Origin: Gaeumannomyces sp. JS-464
Taxonomy: Eukaryota; Ascomycota; Sordariomycetes; Magnaporthales; Magnaporthaceae
Assembly: GCA_002197995.1 (NCBI GenBank)
Contig: NGZR01000002.1
Coordinates: 4,650,001-4,714,000 of the forward strand
Direction of reading: 5' to 3'
DNA: 64,000 nt
Shown here: positions 46,795-58,100 of the stretch, piece after piece
How positions within the stretch are numbered: the stretch's first letter is position 1
Layout of the letters: the number at the start of each line of letters is the position of its first letter
The notes under the pieces: model-generated
What the model saw: the letters and a program-made list of their open reading frames with translations, nothing else
What the model was told of the DNA's origin: nothing
The model's database searches: none
Program-made: the position numbers and the translations under genes

Positions 46795-48041
46795 ATGCCC
46801 GGCGCCTCATCCTCGTCCTCCTCCCCACTGCCGAACCCTGCCGCAGCATCCGCGTTGAGTCGTCCCAAGTCACAGGGCGACCGCCCGTCCGCCATCAGTC
46901 CTCGCATCTCGTGGTCCAAGCAGGAGAGGATACAAGAGATACTCGAGGTCAGAGCTCCTTGCGCCCAACCCCCCATGTCCCTCGCGCCGGATCGCGCTCG
47001 AACCCATAGCCCCTGTCCACGAGCATCGAATCTGATACTGCCTGTGCCATTCATCTTGTCCAGATAGGTCAAGCGCGCGCCGAACGCGCCCAGACCAGTG
47101 CATCCGAGCCCGGCCCGCAGCAGCAGAACGACCCGGCCGCGACCCACCGCATGGAGCCGCTCCTCGGTCGCGACGGCGGCGACGGCACCAGTAGTGAAGA
47201 TGAGCACGGCGCTGCCGGCAGCACGGGGAGCAGGTGCGACAAGAGGAGGGCTCCGCTCAACTACCAGACTGCCGCCACCGCGATCACAGTGAGCATCAAC
47301 GGTCGGCAAGACAGCAGAGGGGGCGGAGGAGGCGGCAGCCAGGCCGGCTCGGTCTACCGGAGACCCGCCGCGGGCCACAGCGAAAGGGGGTCAAGTCCGC
47401 GGCCCCCGACAACCGCCAATGGCGACGCGCACGATGGTGCTGCTGGCACTGCTAGCAGCGGCATAGTCGCGTGGCTGAAAAATACTCTTTCTTCGTTTGG
47501 GTCTGTGGAGTTGGATAATAAGGGCAGTGTTGCCCGAGACCACCTGGCGCTAGGTAATTATATGCCCCTGCGACTCCGTGCACAAATCTTTGGTATCCCC
47601 GTCATGAATGGAAGGCTGGCTATCCTAAAGACATCAACTGTCCCTATAATCACCGCATTACTGACTGCATTGGCTGCTTCAGAAAGAACGTTCCTGGCCT
47701 GGTTGCGCACGTCGGTATCGTTCGCGTCCGTCGGCATCGCCGTGACGCAGCTCTTCCGGCTGAGCACGTCGCTCACTAACGGCGACGATGGCGGATCGCC
47801 GAGCGAGTCGCAAGAGCAGCTCCGCCAGCTGGGCAAACCGCTCGGCGCCGCTTTCTTGTGCATCAGCATACTTATCCTGTTTCTTGGATACACTCGGTTC
47901 GTCCGCGGCCAGAAGTGGATCATGGTCGGCAAGTTTCCCGCCAGCAGGGGGACCGTGATACTCGTCACCTTGCTCACCTTTGCGACCATGGTCGCGTCGC
48001 TAGCCATAGTTCTTGCCTTTGCGCCAGGCGGCGTTGATTGA
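46795..48041 (+). CDS. DUF202-domain integral membrane protein
   Basis: Three exons, 46795-46947, 47064-47553 and 47683-48041, join in frame to 333 residues. The first intron uses acceptor TTGTCCAG at 47063; the second (129 nt) restores DHLAL-ERTFLAWLRTS, the hallmark of DUF202 (Pfam PF02656). The N-terminal 230 residues are low-complexity (Ser, Gly, Pro, acidic) and probably cytosolic. The C-terminus has three membrane helices: LAWLRTSVSFASVGIAVTQLF, LGAAFLCISILILFLGYT and VILVTLLTFATMVASLAIVLAF. The domain is shared with VTC1-type vacuolar transporter chaperone subunits, so a vacuolar or other endomembrane location is possible; the reaction is unknown. The start at 46795 (CACCATGCC) is preferred over ATGs at 46711 and 46738 because of its context. 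Confidence 0.88.
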
Positions 48042-48499
48042 CCATGCCCGCTGTCTGTACATCATGCATTTGTTTTTGGTCATGCTTCTTGGTCATGGAT
48101 AGGGAAGTGTATATGTGTCCATCTTGGTAATTTATATGTTGGGCATGTTGTTATCCAAAGACTTGCATACAGCCTTTCATTATCTATGTTTATGTACCGG
48201 ACTGGTTACCAGTCAACGTCGTGGCCACGCCGGTGATGATCAGGGTAGAATCTCGCGTCGACAGAGATGTATCGCTGGAGCCGAGGTTGCTACAGGAGGC
48301 GACTTCGACGACAAATAGGACACATGGAAGAAAGGGGACATTAGAAATACCTAGGTTTGTTGCAAGATGGCTTCTTACCCAATGGGTGGCAGTGAAGGGA
48401 TGTTTCAAGAGAATGAGTGAGATTTAACCATGTGCATCTCCAGGAAATGTGCCCCTAGTCCTTTCGGCGAAACGTCGTCGGCCAGCCTGTTGACAGCTG
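48042..48499. other. Convergent spacer between the DUF202 gene and the subtilase
   Basis: Short 3'-to-3' spacer, AT-rich at 48050-48200. No gene. Confidence 0.5.
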
Positions 48500-51400
48500 T
48501 CAAACATCCTCCCTCATTCCGAACTGGCTCCTCAAGATAGCCTCGGCGTTGACGCGGTCGCCCGCTTTGATCATCTCGTCGATCTTGGCGAACCTCTCGA
48601 GGAAGAGGAATCGATCTGTCGTGGGGGAAGACATCATGTTCAGGTAATGCGTGACGGTATTGATGGGCTTGGGGCTCTTTCGAGATTCATAAACAGACGG
48701 CTGGGTGAGATGGTCGGACGGGTGAGCGAGCCGGTGGCAAGACAGGATCAACGAGGTCAGGCCCGCTACAAGGGCGGTAGCCACCGAGCTGCCAGAGATG
48801 CGGTCGGATGATTCGAGGAATGGGATGATTCCCGCGGGCACGTCAACCCCGTCCACCTTGTAATCGTACTTGGTCTTGACCTGCTCAGGCTCTATGTCCC
48901 GGATCAGCTTGCCGTATTTGTCGCAGGCGGCGATGACCAGCTTCGAGGTCGTCTTGTGATCTGCCGGATACGCCTCGATCACTCTCGACCCTTCGTCGTG
49001 GAAGCTACAGAGCATGATGATGCCTTCATCGTTGGCTTTGTTCATCTGGGTCTCCAGTTCGGTTGTGATTTCCAGCATGGTGAAGCTCATGGAGATCACG
49101 TCGACGCGCTGGGATATAGCCCACTCGATAGCCTAGGTGTCCAGAATATCGGTCAGTTACCGGATGACAAACGTAAAGAGGCCGCTGTTTCTACCCACTC
49201 TTGCGACCCTTTCAGGCGTCATCCCGGTCATGCCGTCCGCCACCTTGGCCACGTAGATCTTGCACAGCGGGTCCATGGCACAGATCAGATTGGCCATCTG
49301 CGTCCCGTGGGGGTTGGAAGCGAAGAACCAGGGGCTGAGCTTGGCGTTTTCGTCGACAAAAGATCGGCCGAGCTCGATCCGTGATGACAGACTCTCGTTT
49401 GTCAGGAAGTCGGATGCCGAATCGCTTCCGCTTCGCTCGCCAGTGGCTTTAGAGGTGCCGTCCTGTTGCTTGCCATGGGGGCTCCTGGCTTGGCCTTCGC
49501 TGCCGCCCGATAGCCCTGTCGAGCTGCTCTGCGTCTTGGACGCCACGCTGAGGATGCCGTTGTCGATGATGGCGACCTTTATTGGCTTGAAACCGTTCTT
49601 GGGGTCGCGTTTGTGTCGCCGGTACGCCAGCCCGCGGTAGCTCTGGATGAACCGGGACAGTTTGGGCGCCACACGCTCAGCCCTAAAAAGCATGGAATAT
49701 CAGCATCCCTCTGGGCGCCCAGCTAGCTATCTCATTTAAGTACTCGGGGGAGCTGCGATACGCACACTTCGTTGAGGTTGAACTGCTTGGGCTCTCGATT
49801 CCAAAATTCCGCAGCTACCTCTATTATGACTTTCTCGAGCTTGAGCTCCGCGAGCCATTCGCCGATATACTTGACGGTGAGATTACACGAATTTTCTGTT
49901 CCCATTTCCTGTGTTTGGTAAACGGACGTGCTGTCAGTGCTAACAGGTTCGGATGCCACGCCGCGGCATTTGCTCTTTGGCTAGGTAGGTACCCAAGCAA
50001 GAAGGATGGTATGCAAACTAACCTTTACAACGTGAACGGTGAGCTTTTCTAGCTGCGGAGCGCATCCGAAGGCACGGCGTGTTAGCGATACAGGGGCAAT
50101 CACGAACTGTTAGATACCTGGAGGCAGGGACAAGGTAGCCCGGGGTTCCAGCGAAAAGAGGACCGTCACTGATGACTTACATTGGGCAGGGATTTAACGC
50201 CCTCGCTGCTTAGCCAGTGTCTGATCGGCGCAAGCTTGCCGCTCGAATACAGATGCAGCTCCTTGATCCTGTTTCGGACCTCTTCTTCCTTGAATACGTG
50301 CATCGACATATCGAGGAAGCGCCAGTCAAGGATCTCGACCTTGAACCGCTTCACCTCCTCAGCAATTCTCTCCTCGCTGTGCGGGTTAATCAGCCGGTCA
50401 GGAACCTTGAGGCTGATGATGTTCCGCACTTTCTCTCTCTGATGGAGCCACTCGAGAATCTCAAACACTTCGGTGTGCTCGGAAGCCAGATATGCGTTGT
50501 CGTGGAACGTCTCCTTCTGATTGGCGTTCAGGTCGAGGGCTGGAAATTCGGCGTATCGAAGCGTCTCCTCGTAGTTGACCAGCTTCCTGTTTTCGTGATG
50601 GACCAGTGACTTGACGAACTCGGACAGCAGGTATCGCTTGGAATCGAATCCAGAGAGGTCGAAGCACAATTCCCTTGCTATATATCAAAACATGAGCACC
50701 TGCATGTCGCGCATATCAGGCCTGGGCGCAAAAGGGGCTTACCTGGCTCTGCGCATAGGTCCCATAGTTAGCGGCAGTCACATCAAAGAAAAGAGGCTGG
50801 GTTGTGCAAGCTTACCTCCTGACTTGTGGAAGATACTGGATAGGTCGTACATATCCTGAACCTTTCTGATGGTGTGATGGACGATACTAGAGCGTATAGC
50901 TTCATCCCCCGGGCGGCCATCCCACTCCCACTTGGAGTCATTCCATACCCTGTTGTTGTACCAGAGAGGGTAGTGTTCTTCGTCGGTGGTGTTGGGGCGG
51001 TAGTATCCTTTGTCGGCCGTGGGCGGTCGGAGCTCGGAGAACTTCACCCTTGTACTAGCCAGGCCAGGGTAGTCTTGCAGGAACTGCTTTACGAACTTGG
51101 CCTTCTGGTGCACCACGGCGAGGTGGAGAAGGAGGCGTTTAGCCCTATCGGGGACGTGTTGGGTTATTTCATGTTCCCTCCAGGTTTCCACCATGTTGAG
51201 CTCTATCAGCTTGCCCACCACATTGATGTCAAACTCCTCGGTGTTACTCGTCTTGGCAAGCGAGATGAGCTCCCACACCATTTTCAGTTGCGGGCTTCTC
51301 TGGCTCTTCTCCTTGTCCTTGGGCACAGTCTCCAGGGCCTTCAAGATGTATTCACTCTTGGCGAAGCGTTCTTTCCCCTCGTTTGGCACGAGAAACTTCC

Positions 51401-52322
51401 TCGCAACCTCGAAGTTGCCGTTTGCGAGGGCCTTCTCAAATGTCTTATCGTCCTTCGACAGCAAGAGTTTAGGGAGCTTGCCAAGAAGCTTGTCCAGAGC
51501 TCGGTAGGGCTCATCGCGCTCCTCCGCGGCGAGACTCAGCACCGTGGAGTCATTGGGGCCTGGCTGCTCGGCGGCGTGCAGGAGCAGGTCAAAATCGGGA
51601 TTCGTTGGATCACATAGATTCCAAAAGTTCGGCTTTGAGCGCCTGGCCGTGTTGCTTCGGACCTTGTCGCAAAACTCCCTGCCTTTGGACAGAATGGTAT
51701 CGATTGCTCCGGCGTTATTGAGCTCGGCTGCCCTCTGGAGGATGGTCGTTTTCACCGACTTGAGGTCTGAGGATTGTGTGTGTTTCGTTTTAGCCCGGCA
51801 GCTCTCCTTGATGGAAGCCCAGTTCAGGTTCTCGAAGGCAAGGTAGCCTCTCTCCCCTAGTATAATTTCCATGATGGCCTTCACTTGCTCCGAGTAGCCT
51901 GTTTTTTTCACGGCAACGTTGAGGATACACCAGCGGACACAGTCGTCCATATTGATGGCACCATCCTTCTTGCCATCCGCGTCCAGTTGTTCTTTGTTGG
52001 TATCTGGGAAGAGAAAGCGAAAAATCTGGCGGCGCGCTTCTTCCACGCCATCGGCATGGTTGCTCGCGGCTTCCAGAGCCGAAACGAGGTCCCCATACAG
52101 GGAAGCGATATGGTCCTCGAAATTTTGGGCGAAATCCTCGTTCTTGTGAATTACCGCCCACTTTTCTTCTATACTCCTGCCGGGCTCTGGCGATCTACCC
52201 GTCCCCTGCTGGATGATTCTCTGATTAAGCAGTGGCTTGGGGTTGCTGTATCGCGGCGAGGACGGCTTTGTGAAAGACCCTTGAATCAAGTTGATGCGAG
52301 TCTGGCTTGCGGTACGGTCCAT
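48500..52322 (-). CDS. Large repeat-domain protein with C-terminal subtilisin-like (S8) protease
   Basis: Seven exons join without any frame problem: 52322-50816, 50748-50743 (6-nt microexon), 50677-50181, 50052-50023 (30 nt), 49908-49766, 49682-49199 and 49132-48500; 1099 residues. Introns are 65-130 nt with canonical ends. Residues 1-500 are helical with degenerate ankyrin-like units (LLHAAEQPG..., LLLHLAVVHQKAKFVKQFLQ). A middle domain (LCFDLSGFDSKRYLLSEFVKSL through ILDWRFLDMSMHVF) is one I recall from other large fungal subtilases. The S8 domain is C-terminal: Asp in KVAIIDNGI, His in NPHGTQMA and Ser in GSSVATALVAG, so the triad is present; the usual oxyanion Asn region reads CSFHDEG. 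No signal peptide, so intracellular. It shares a 719-bp intergenic region with the divergent gene at 53042 and lies near an NLR. An effector role in programmed cell death or allorecognition is inference. Confidence 0.88.
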
Positions 52323-53041
52323 AGTGGCAAGGAGTCAAGGAGGCAAGAAGGGATAAGGGAGGCTTCAGTGGGCTATTCTCAGGATTACGATGGCTGTGGG
52401 GAGAAATCAGACGTATTAAAGCGGATTGTGGGTGGACACCGCGCTGAAGGCTGAATCACCCCAGGCCTCAGTATGACAGTCGACACAAATGGGCGATGGA
52501 TGATGAAAAGGAACAAAGGAATGGGAAGCAGACAATCACCGATGAACCGGAGAGCTTTTGGTCACTGGCCTGCTTTCCTATCTAGCCTCTGGTGTCTGGT
52601 GGGTACCTAGGCGCCTAGAGGTAGGCAGGTAAGGCTGCGGCTGTGAGGACTTTCTTGATCGCCCGCATATTAATTATAACCTAGCGAGGTCGTGGGTGGT
52701 TCTGGGAGAACAAATCCACCAGGTACCTTTCCGGAACCTAAGGAACCACGTGTCTCCTTGGCTCATGTTAGGCTCCCGACCACCAAATCAGGAATAAGTC
52801 TCTAGAATTTATCCTTGATAGAAATTTGTGGTTGGCTGAGCGAAGGATCTGTGAGAAGGGCGCTCGACGGCACTAGAGGCTTTAATCTAGGCACCTCCAG
52901 GCGCATACCTACTATGTAGTTACTCAAGTATGTGCCTGCCTGCCTTCATAAAAGGCGGGCACCGAAGCTCATCGTTATCATGCCCCAGCTTGGTAGTAAT
53001 CCTCACCTCCTTCGTCTGCGCAAGCCCGTACAAGCCCCAAG
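52323..53041. promoter_or_regulatory. Shared divergent promoter of the subtilase and the unknown gene
   Basis: 719 bp between two outward-facing start codons with no coding content. It contains AT-rich TTAATTATAACC at about 52669-52682 and short palindromic or repeated words such as CCTAGGCGCCTAG (52605-52620), related to AGGCACCTCCAGGCGC at about 52888. Co-regulation is suggested by the arrangement, not demonstrated. Confidence 0.5.
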
Positions 53042-54470
53042 ATGAGCAACCTCCACAACGACGATGGCCTCGTCCTTGAAATTCTCGACCCGTCCAAGGA
53101 CGAATTCTCCTTTCCACTGTTCACAAACCAAACAGCGGACTCAGACTCTGAGGAGAACAAGCTCAGATACCAGTACAGCGTCTCGGATAGTAGCGTTCCG
53201 ATCTTCGACAAGAGGGAAACGGGCAGCAGACTCTCCGTTCAGCGACTACTCTGGGCTGACGGATGGCTCGACAAAGAGAGTCTACCCAACGAGGAAGCAA
53301 CGCTCGTGGTGCTAAAGTTCGTCTTCCACTCAACCGCTGGCGGCGAGTCCGAGACGAAGCTGCAGAGCATGACCGCGACCTTGCGATTTCTCGACACAGA
53401 CAAAGACCGTGGCAAAGACCCCGAGGTGATTGCCTGGGCTCCATTTAATCAGGTGGAGCGATTCAATCGCGTCCTAGCCCATCACCAGATCGCCGACAAC
53501 ACAAAAGGAGCTGTGGATGTCGGGTATGAAGGCTCCAAAGTAGGCTTCGAGAAGGGCAGGGAGAAGAGCATTTCCTGGGACCAGACCTGCTTCGACGAGG
53601 GAGGCGCTGTGCAGGAGTTTGACAAGGGACGGCCCAATGGCATCACATGGTGGCTCAAGCAGAACAAACTTCAGAACCAGGGACTTACGCCTGAGTTCTG
53701 GGCGGCCATCCTCGTCTCAAGGCCCTCGTCGGATCCCTACACTGTCAGGTTCACCATGGAGGGGAGAACCAACGTCTTCCACAATTTCAAGTTGAGAGCC
53801 AAGCAAGCCATCGGCTGCGCAAGGACGGCAGTCAATTCAAGATGACCCCGGCGCAAGGAAAGGTGTCGGTGTGCAACTTGGAGGGCAAAGACATCATCAA
53901 GTGCGTCGTCCTGGAGCATCTCGGGAACCTCGTAGATGCAAAGACGAGCACCAAGCTAAGGGTAAATTGGGGGCCGAGGTACCAGCTTGATGCTGGAGAG
54001 GCGGCCGGGACCAAGTCGGCGGAGGCCGCTTCTCCTGGTACACAGGGGTCCGGCGCTGACAAGAGAGAAGGGACATTCGCAATGGCCACAGAGCACGAGG
54101 CTCTGGCCGAGCTGGAGGAGGAGACCGCGCCTGCCAGAGAGCGCCCAACCACCCCGCCGGAGGTCCCCGCGCTGGGGGCTTCGGGGGTGACATGAACCCG
54201 AGAACGCGACAGCGAGACCAAGAAGATGCCCGCAAGCGCCGCCTCGGTGGCCAAGACGGTAGCGAGGCACTATCGGAGCACGACCCATGGCGCAAAGCAT
54301 TCACACCCACCGCAGGTGCTGATATGGTCAGGCTGGCGAGCCTAGAAGCTCGAATGGCACAGCTTGAAGCTCGTCTCTCAGCTCAGGATGTGACAATATT
54401 GCAGCTGCAGCAGGCTCAGCTGGCCAAGGACATGCAGGCTCTGGTCGCATCCAGGCAAGCCCCGCACTAA
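53042..54470 (+). CDS. Beta-rich protein of unknown family with coiled-coil tail
   Basis: The ATG at 53042 (MSNLHNDDGLVLEILDP) starts an open frame to about 53818. It continues in a second frame through MTPAQGKVSVCNLEGKDI and in a third to the stop at 54470; each junction needs one base (a GGC/TGC junction near 53818 and a C4/G5-rich stretch near 54160-54178). The body alternates short strands (EATLVVLKFVFHSTAG; PEVIAWAPF; SISWDQTCFDEGG; GITWWLKQNKLQNQGLTPEF; YTVRFTMEGRTNVFHNF). An acidic, Pro-rich linker follows, then GGFGGDMNPRTRQRDQEDAR and a 40-residue heptad repeat (LASLEARMAQLEARLSAQDV). No signal peptide or membrane helix. I recall similar uncharacterised proteins in many ascomycetes but know no function. 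Its position between the subtilase and the NLR suggests a partner or protease substrate; this is inference. Confidence 0.7.
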
Positions 54471-55161
54471 AGCCGACAGCCTGGCCAAGATTAACTGCGT
54501 TAGCTGATCGTGACGGAGCAGCCATGGAGGGTCGGTTTGGGCGTTTAACAGGTAGGTCGATCACGGAGTGTTCATCGGACCCGAAAATGGCTCGGGGGGT
54601 GGCGCTGTGTTCCATTCTTCGCGGCTTTGTTGAATATCGTTGATAAAACAGGTACGAGATTGCGGCTTGGAAGGGCTGGACCAGTGAGGTGGCCGATGTG
54701 ATAGCCATCCTAATTGGTCTAAATCATCTCGACTGCGGTAACCCACACTGTCAGCCGGGCCGAGCTGTCATTGCTGAGGGTGTACATTGAATAGATTGCA
54801 CTGCTGGAGGTGGATGGGCTGGGGACTTATGATCGATGTACCTCAAAAGTATCTCATACCAAATAGGCATAGGTGGTATTTTTTGGTCAGGCTGTGAGGG
54901 CGATATTTGGTCAGGCTCGGAGACCGCCACCCATGCTTCCATGGTGCCCAACAGATGGGCGACGTGTTATGTCCGTCTGAGTGATCGTGGTAGCCAACCC
55001 GGCGCATGTTTTTGCGGTTGTGGTGCTTTCCCCTTCCCCTCAGTCCGTTTCGTCGGCAGCCTCGGCACCCTCTCAACTCTAGCCAACTATCACGCGGTTG
55101 GTGAGCCTGATTGAGCGGTCTACGGAATAGGTGATCAACGGTGATTGCCAGCCAGCTGAAG
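54471..55161. other. Spacer upstream of the NLR
   Basis: About 690 bp, presumably the NLR promoter. The related words TTTTTTGGTCAGGCT and ATATTTGGTCAGGCT occur at 54877-54916. No gene. Confidence 0.45.
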
Positions 55162-58100
55162 ATGGCAGCAGAGTCTGATAGCTCGGATCAGAGAAAGAGC
55201 GGTGTTTCTGGTCTTTACAGAACGATGAAGGGAATATTTCGCCGGAATTCTTCAAGGGAAAAGGACGGAGCCCTATCTCCAGCAATTCCCCCGCCTCCCG
55301 TCATAACGCCCAAGGCGCCTAAGATCTCGGATGCGCCGGAATCTGGAAACAAAGAAGAAATAGATCTTGGGCACCCAAAACAATCGCTACTTCCCACGGA
55401 GGAAAGACAGAAGGGGATAGAGGCTCCCAGGAGCGATAGCCCTCAGAATCGGCAATCGCCGCCCCGTACCGCAGGCCTATCTGACGGGACTCAGCCCGGG
55501 CAGTCACTTGGCTCGTCACTCGCCAAAAACGACATGGAACTCTGGGATTCAGCCTACGACGGCCTGAGAGAGCAATATCCTGGTCTCCTAAGCCGATACG
55601 AAGAGACGCTGTCAACATACCTGACGCGCAATGATGTGGATGCAGGGCATGCCAGCAATGAAGTCGCCCAGACGGATCGGGCGCAAAGACGCGCGCAAAT
55701 GGGACAAGCTGTAGGGGCTTGGCTCAGTGACAGTGGGAAGCCACCAGCGTCCGACGATACCGAGATTTTTCAGTCAAAGTCTACATCTCTAAGGAAAACC
55801 ATGCAGCGCCTGATCAACGAAAGGCCACAATATTCTATCCTCTGGTTGGCCACCTGCCTGAGCGTTGAGGTGTGTTAGCACCGCCGTCTCATTCAAGCAC
55901 TCGACTTGGTCTAACATATATTGCGCCCGCCCCGTTAACAGGTAGCGGTTTTCCACGGCCCGAAAACTGAGTCTTTCAGCTCGGGAATCATCTCGCTCAC
56001 GTCAAAGCTGGAATGGTACATCGGCCTCTCTGGGCTGCTCACCATAACCAGAAGTGACCGGGAGCCTCTGAATAGCGCCACTCCCCAGGAATCCCGCTTC
56101 CGGGTCAATCTGGTCGGCCTCTACCAGGCAATTCTCCTCTACCAGATCCAGACTGTCTTCTCACAGCATGATGCAGTGGAGATATCCCAGTCTTTCGACA
56201 TCGTTCAGTCCCAGGCCGCAGTTTCAAGGCTCGAAGGTGTTATTGCAAGAGATTTCGCAGGAAATGATATGGAAGATCTTTTGCGACAACTGCTCGACAC
56301 ACGAGAGGGCGAGCAAGAACACCGGACAGAGGAGAATGAAAAGAGAGAAGGAGGATCCGAGCAAGGAAGCCAGGCGGGGGAAACCGAGTCAACAAGAAAT
56401 CTCGAACAAGAGAGCCAGGCAGAGAAAGACGAGTCGATAGCGGGAGGATCGAAGCAATCAAGCCAAGCAGAACAGAATGAGCCGGCAGAGGAACCGCGTG
56501 AAGAGGCCCATCCCATGGATTCCACGGACAAGCTTCATGCCACGCCTCCGCCGCCTCCTCCGGAAAGCAACTTCGACCGAGCTTCGGACACGATGTACAA
56601 CTGGGCCACTAGTACCTCGGAGTATCGCGAGTGGAGTGAGAACAGCAGCTGCCAAGTGCTTTGGGTGGCAGGCGATATCGGCATCGGGAAGACCACGCTC
56701 CTTTGGGCCTGCGTGCGGGGGTTCAAGAATGATCCAACAAAGAATGTGGCCTACTCTTTTCGCTCCACCAACCAAGACGCTTGGGGAGATCCTGCTACCG
56801 AAACCATAAAGAGTCTCGTCCGGCAGGTTCTCAAGCAACAGCCAGGCCTCAAGAGGCACCTAGAAGAAAGGCTTTCGGATATCGACCGAGATGGCTTCGA
56901 CGGGTGGGTGACTTTTACGCCATGACGACGCTCCTGTGTACCATGGTGCAGGACAGCGACTTCGAGCCAACATGGTTCGTGCTCGATGGGATCGAGGACC
57001 TCCACGATGAAATCAACGACCTAAATGCAGCCGGATGGGGGCCCAGAGACGTGATACAACTGATCTCCACAACCTCAGAGCTGTCAGCCAAGGTCAAATG
57101 GCTGGTCTCTAGCCGCAAGGCTAACCTGGAGATGGATTTGCACAGGGCGAGGCGCGCAGACGTGTCATCGCACCCAAACGGCCCGCTTGCCGTCACCGAC
57201 AGGGCTGCTGTACCCCAAGCAGATGGTGCGGACCAGGAGACCGGTCGCAGAAACAGCGGCGGAGTCACAGAACATTACCTTTTCATCAACTCGGCGCAAC
57301 CCGGAGTTCGCAAGGCAATCGATGAGTACGCATCTTCCAAGGTTGCACAGCTGGCCATAGAGGCGCCATACAGTGGCACGCTCCAGACGAAAGTGACGCA
57401 GAAATTTGCAGAGTTGTCACCTAGCAGCTTCCTTTGGGTGGACATGGCTTGCCATATCATCGAGGTGTCGGGTATTCCTTGGAATGCGCTGAGCATCCTT
57501 AACGGCCTACCAAGAGACATCACGCCTCTGTACGACTATCGGATGGAAGAGCTCAACAAACTCGACCGCGAAGACGAGGATCGCTGCGAGATGATCATGT
57601 CGATTGCAGCCCTTTTATTCCGGCCACTGTCCATCTCTGAACTCACTAAAATTGCGGACCTGCCGCCCGAGGTCAACCTGAGGATCATGATAAAGAGGAT
57701 GTGCTCCTCGTTCTTGGTGGTTCCCCCAGACGAGGACACGGTGCGCTTTACCGACGGGTCGGCGGGATATTACCTGCGAGAAAAGCTGAGGCTCTCTGGG
57801 AACATGTCCAAGACGCACTCGTTCATCACAAAACGGTGTTTGTGCACCGCTCTAGAGAGTCATCGCGAGCTCACGGACGAGTGCAAACCTTATGCAGCCA
57901 CGTACTGGATGAGACACCTCATCAAAGTCGGGGCTGACCACCTCCCCGGCGCGATAGAGCAAGCCGACAGTTTCCTAAGAAGCCACTTCGTCCCGTGGCT
58001 GGAAATCCTGATATCACAGGGACTTCTGGAGCAAGCCCTGAGCGACTTGCAGACGCTCAGCGCCTTTCTAGATAAGGTTGGTCCCTGCTGCCTACCTCTA

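Noticed and set aside
53042..54470. Calling the unknown gene a gasdermin
   Set aside because: The neighbourhood suggests it, but I see no sequence motif that supports the family; only a fold comparison could decide.
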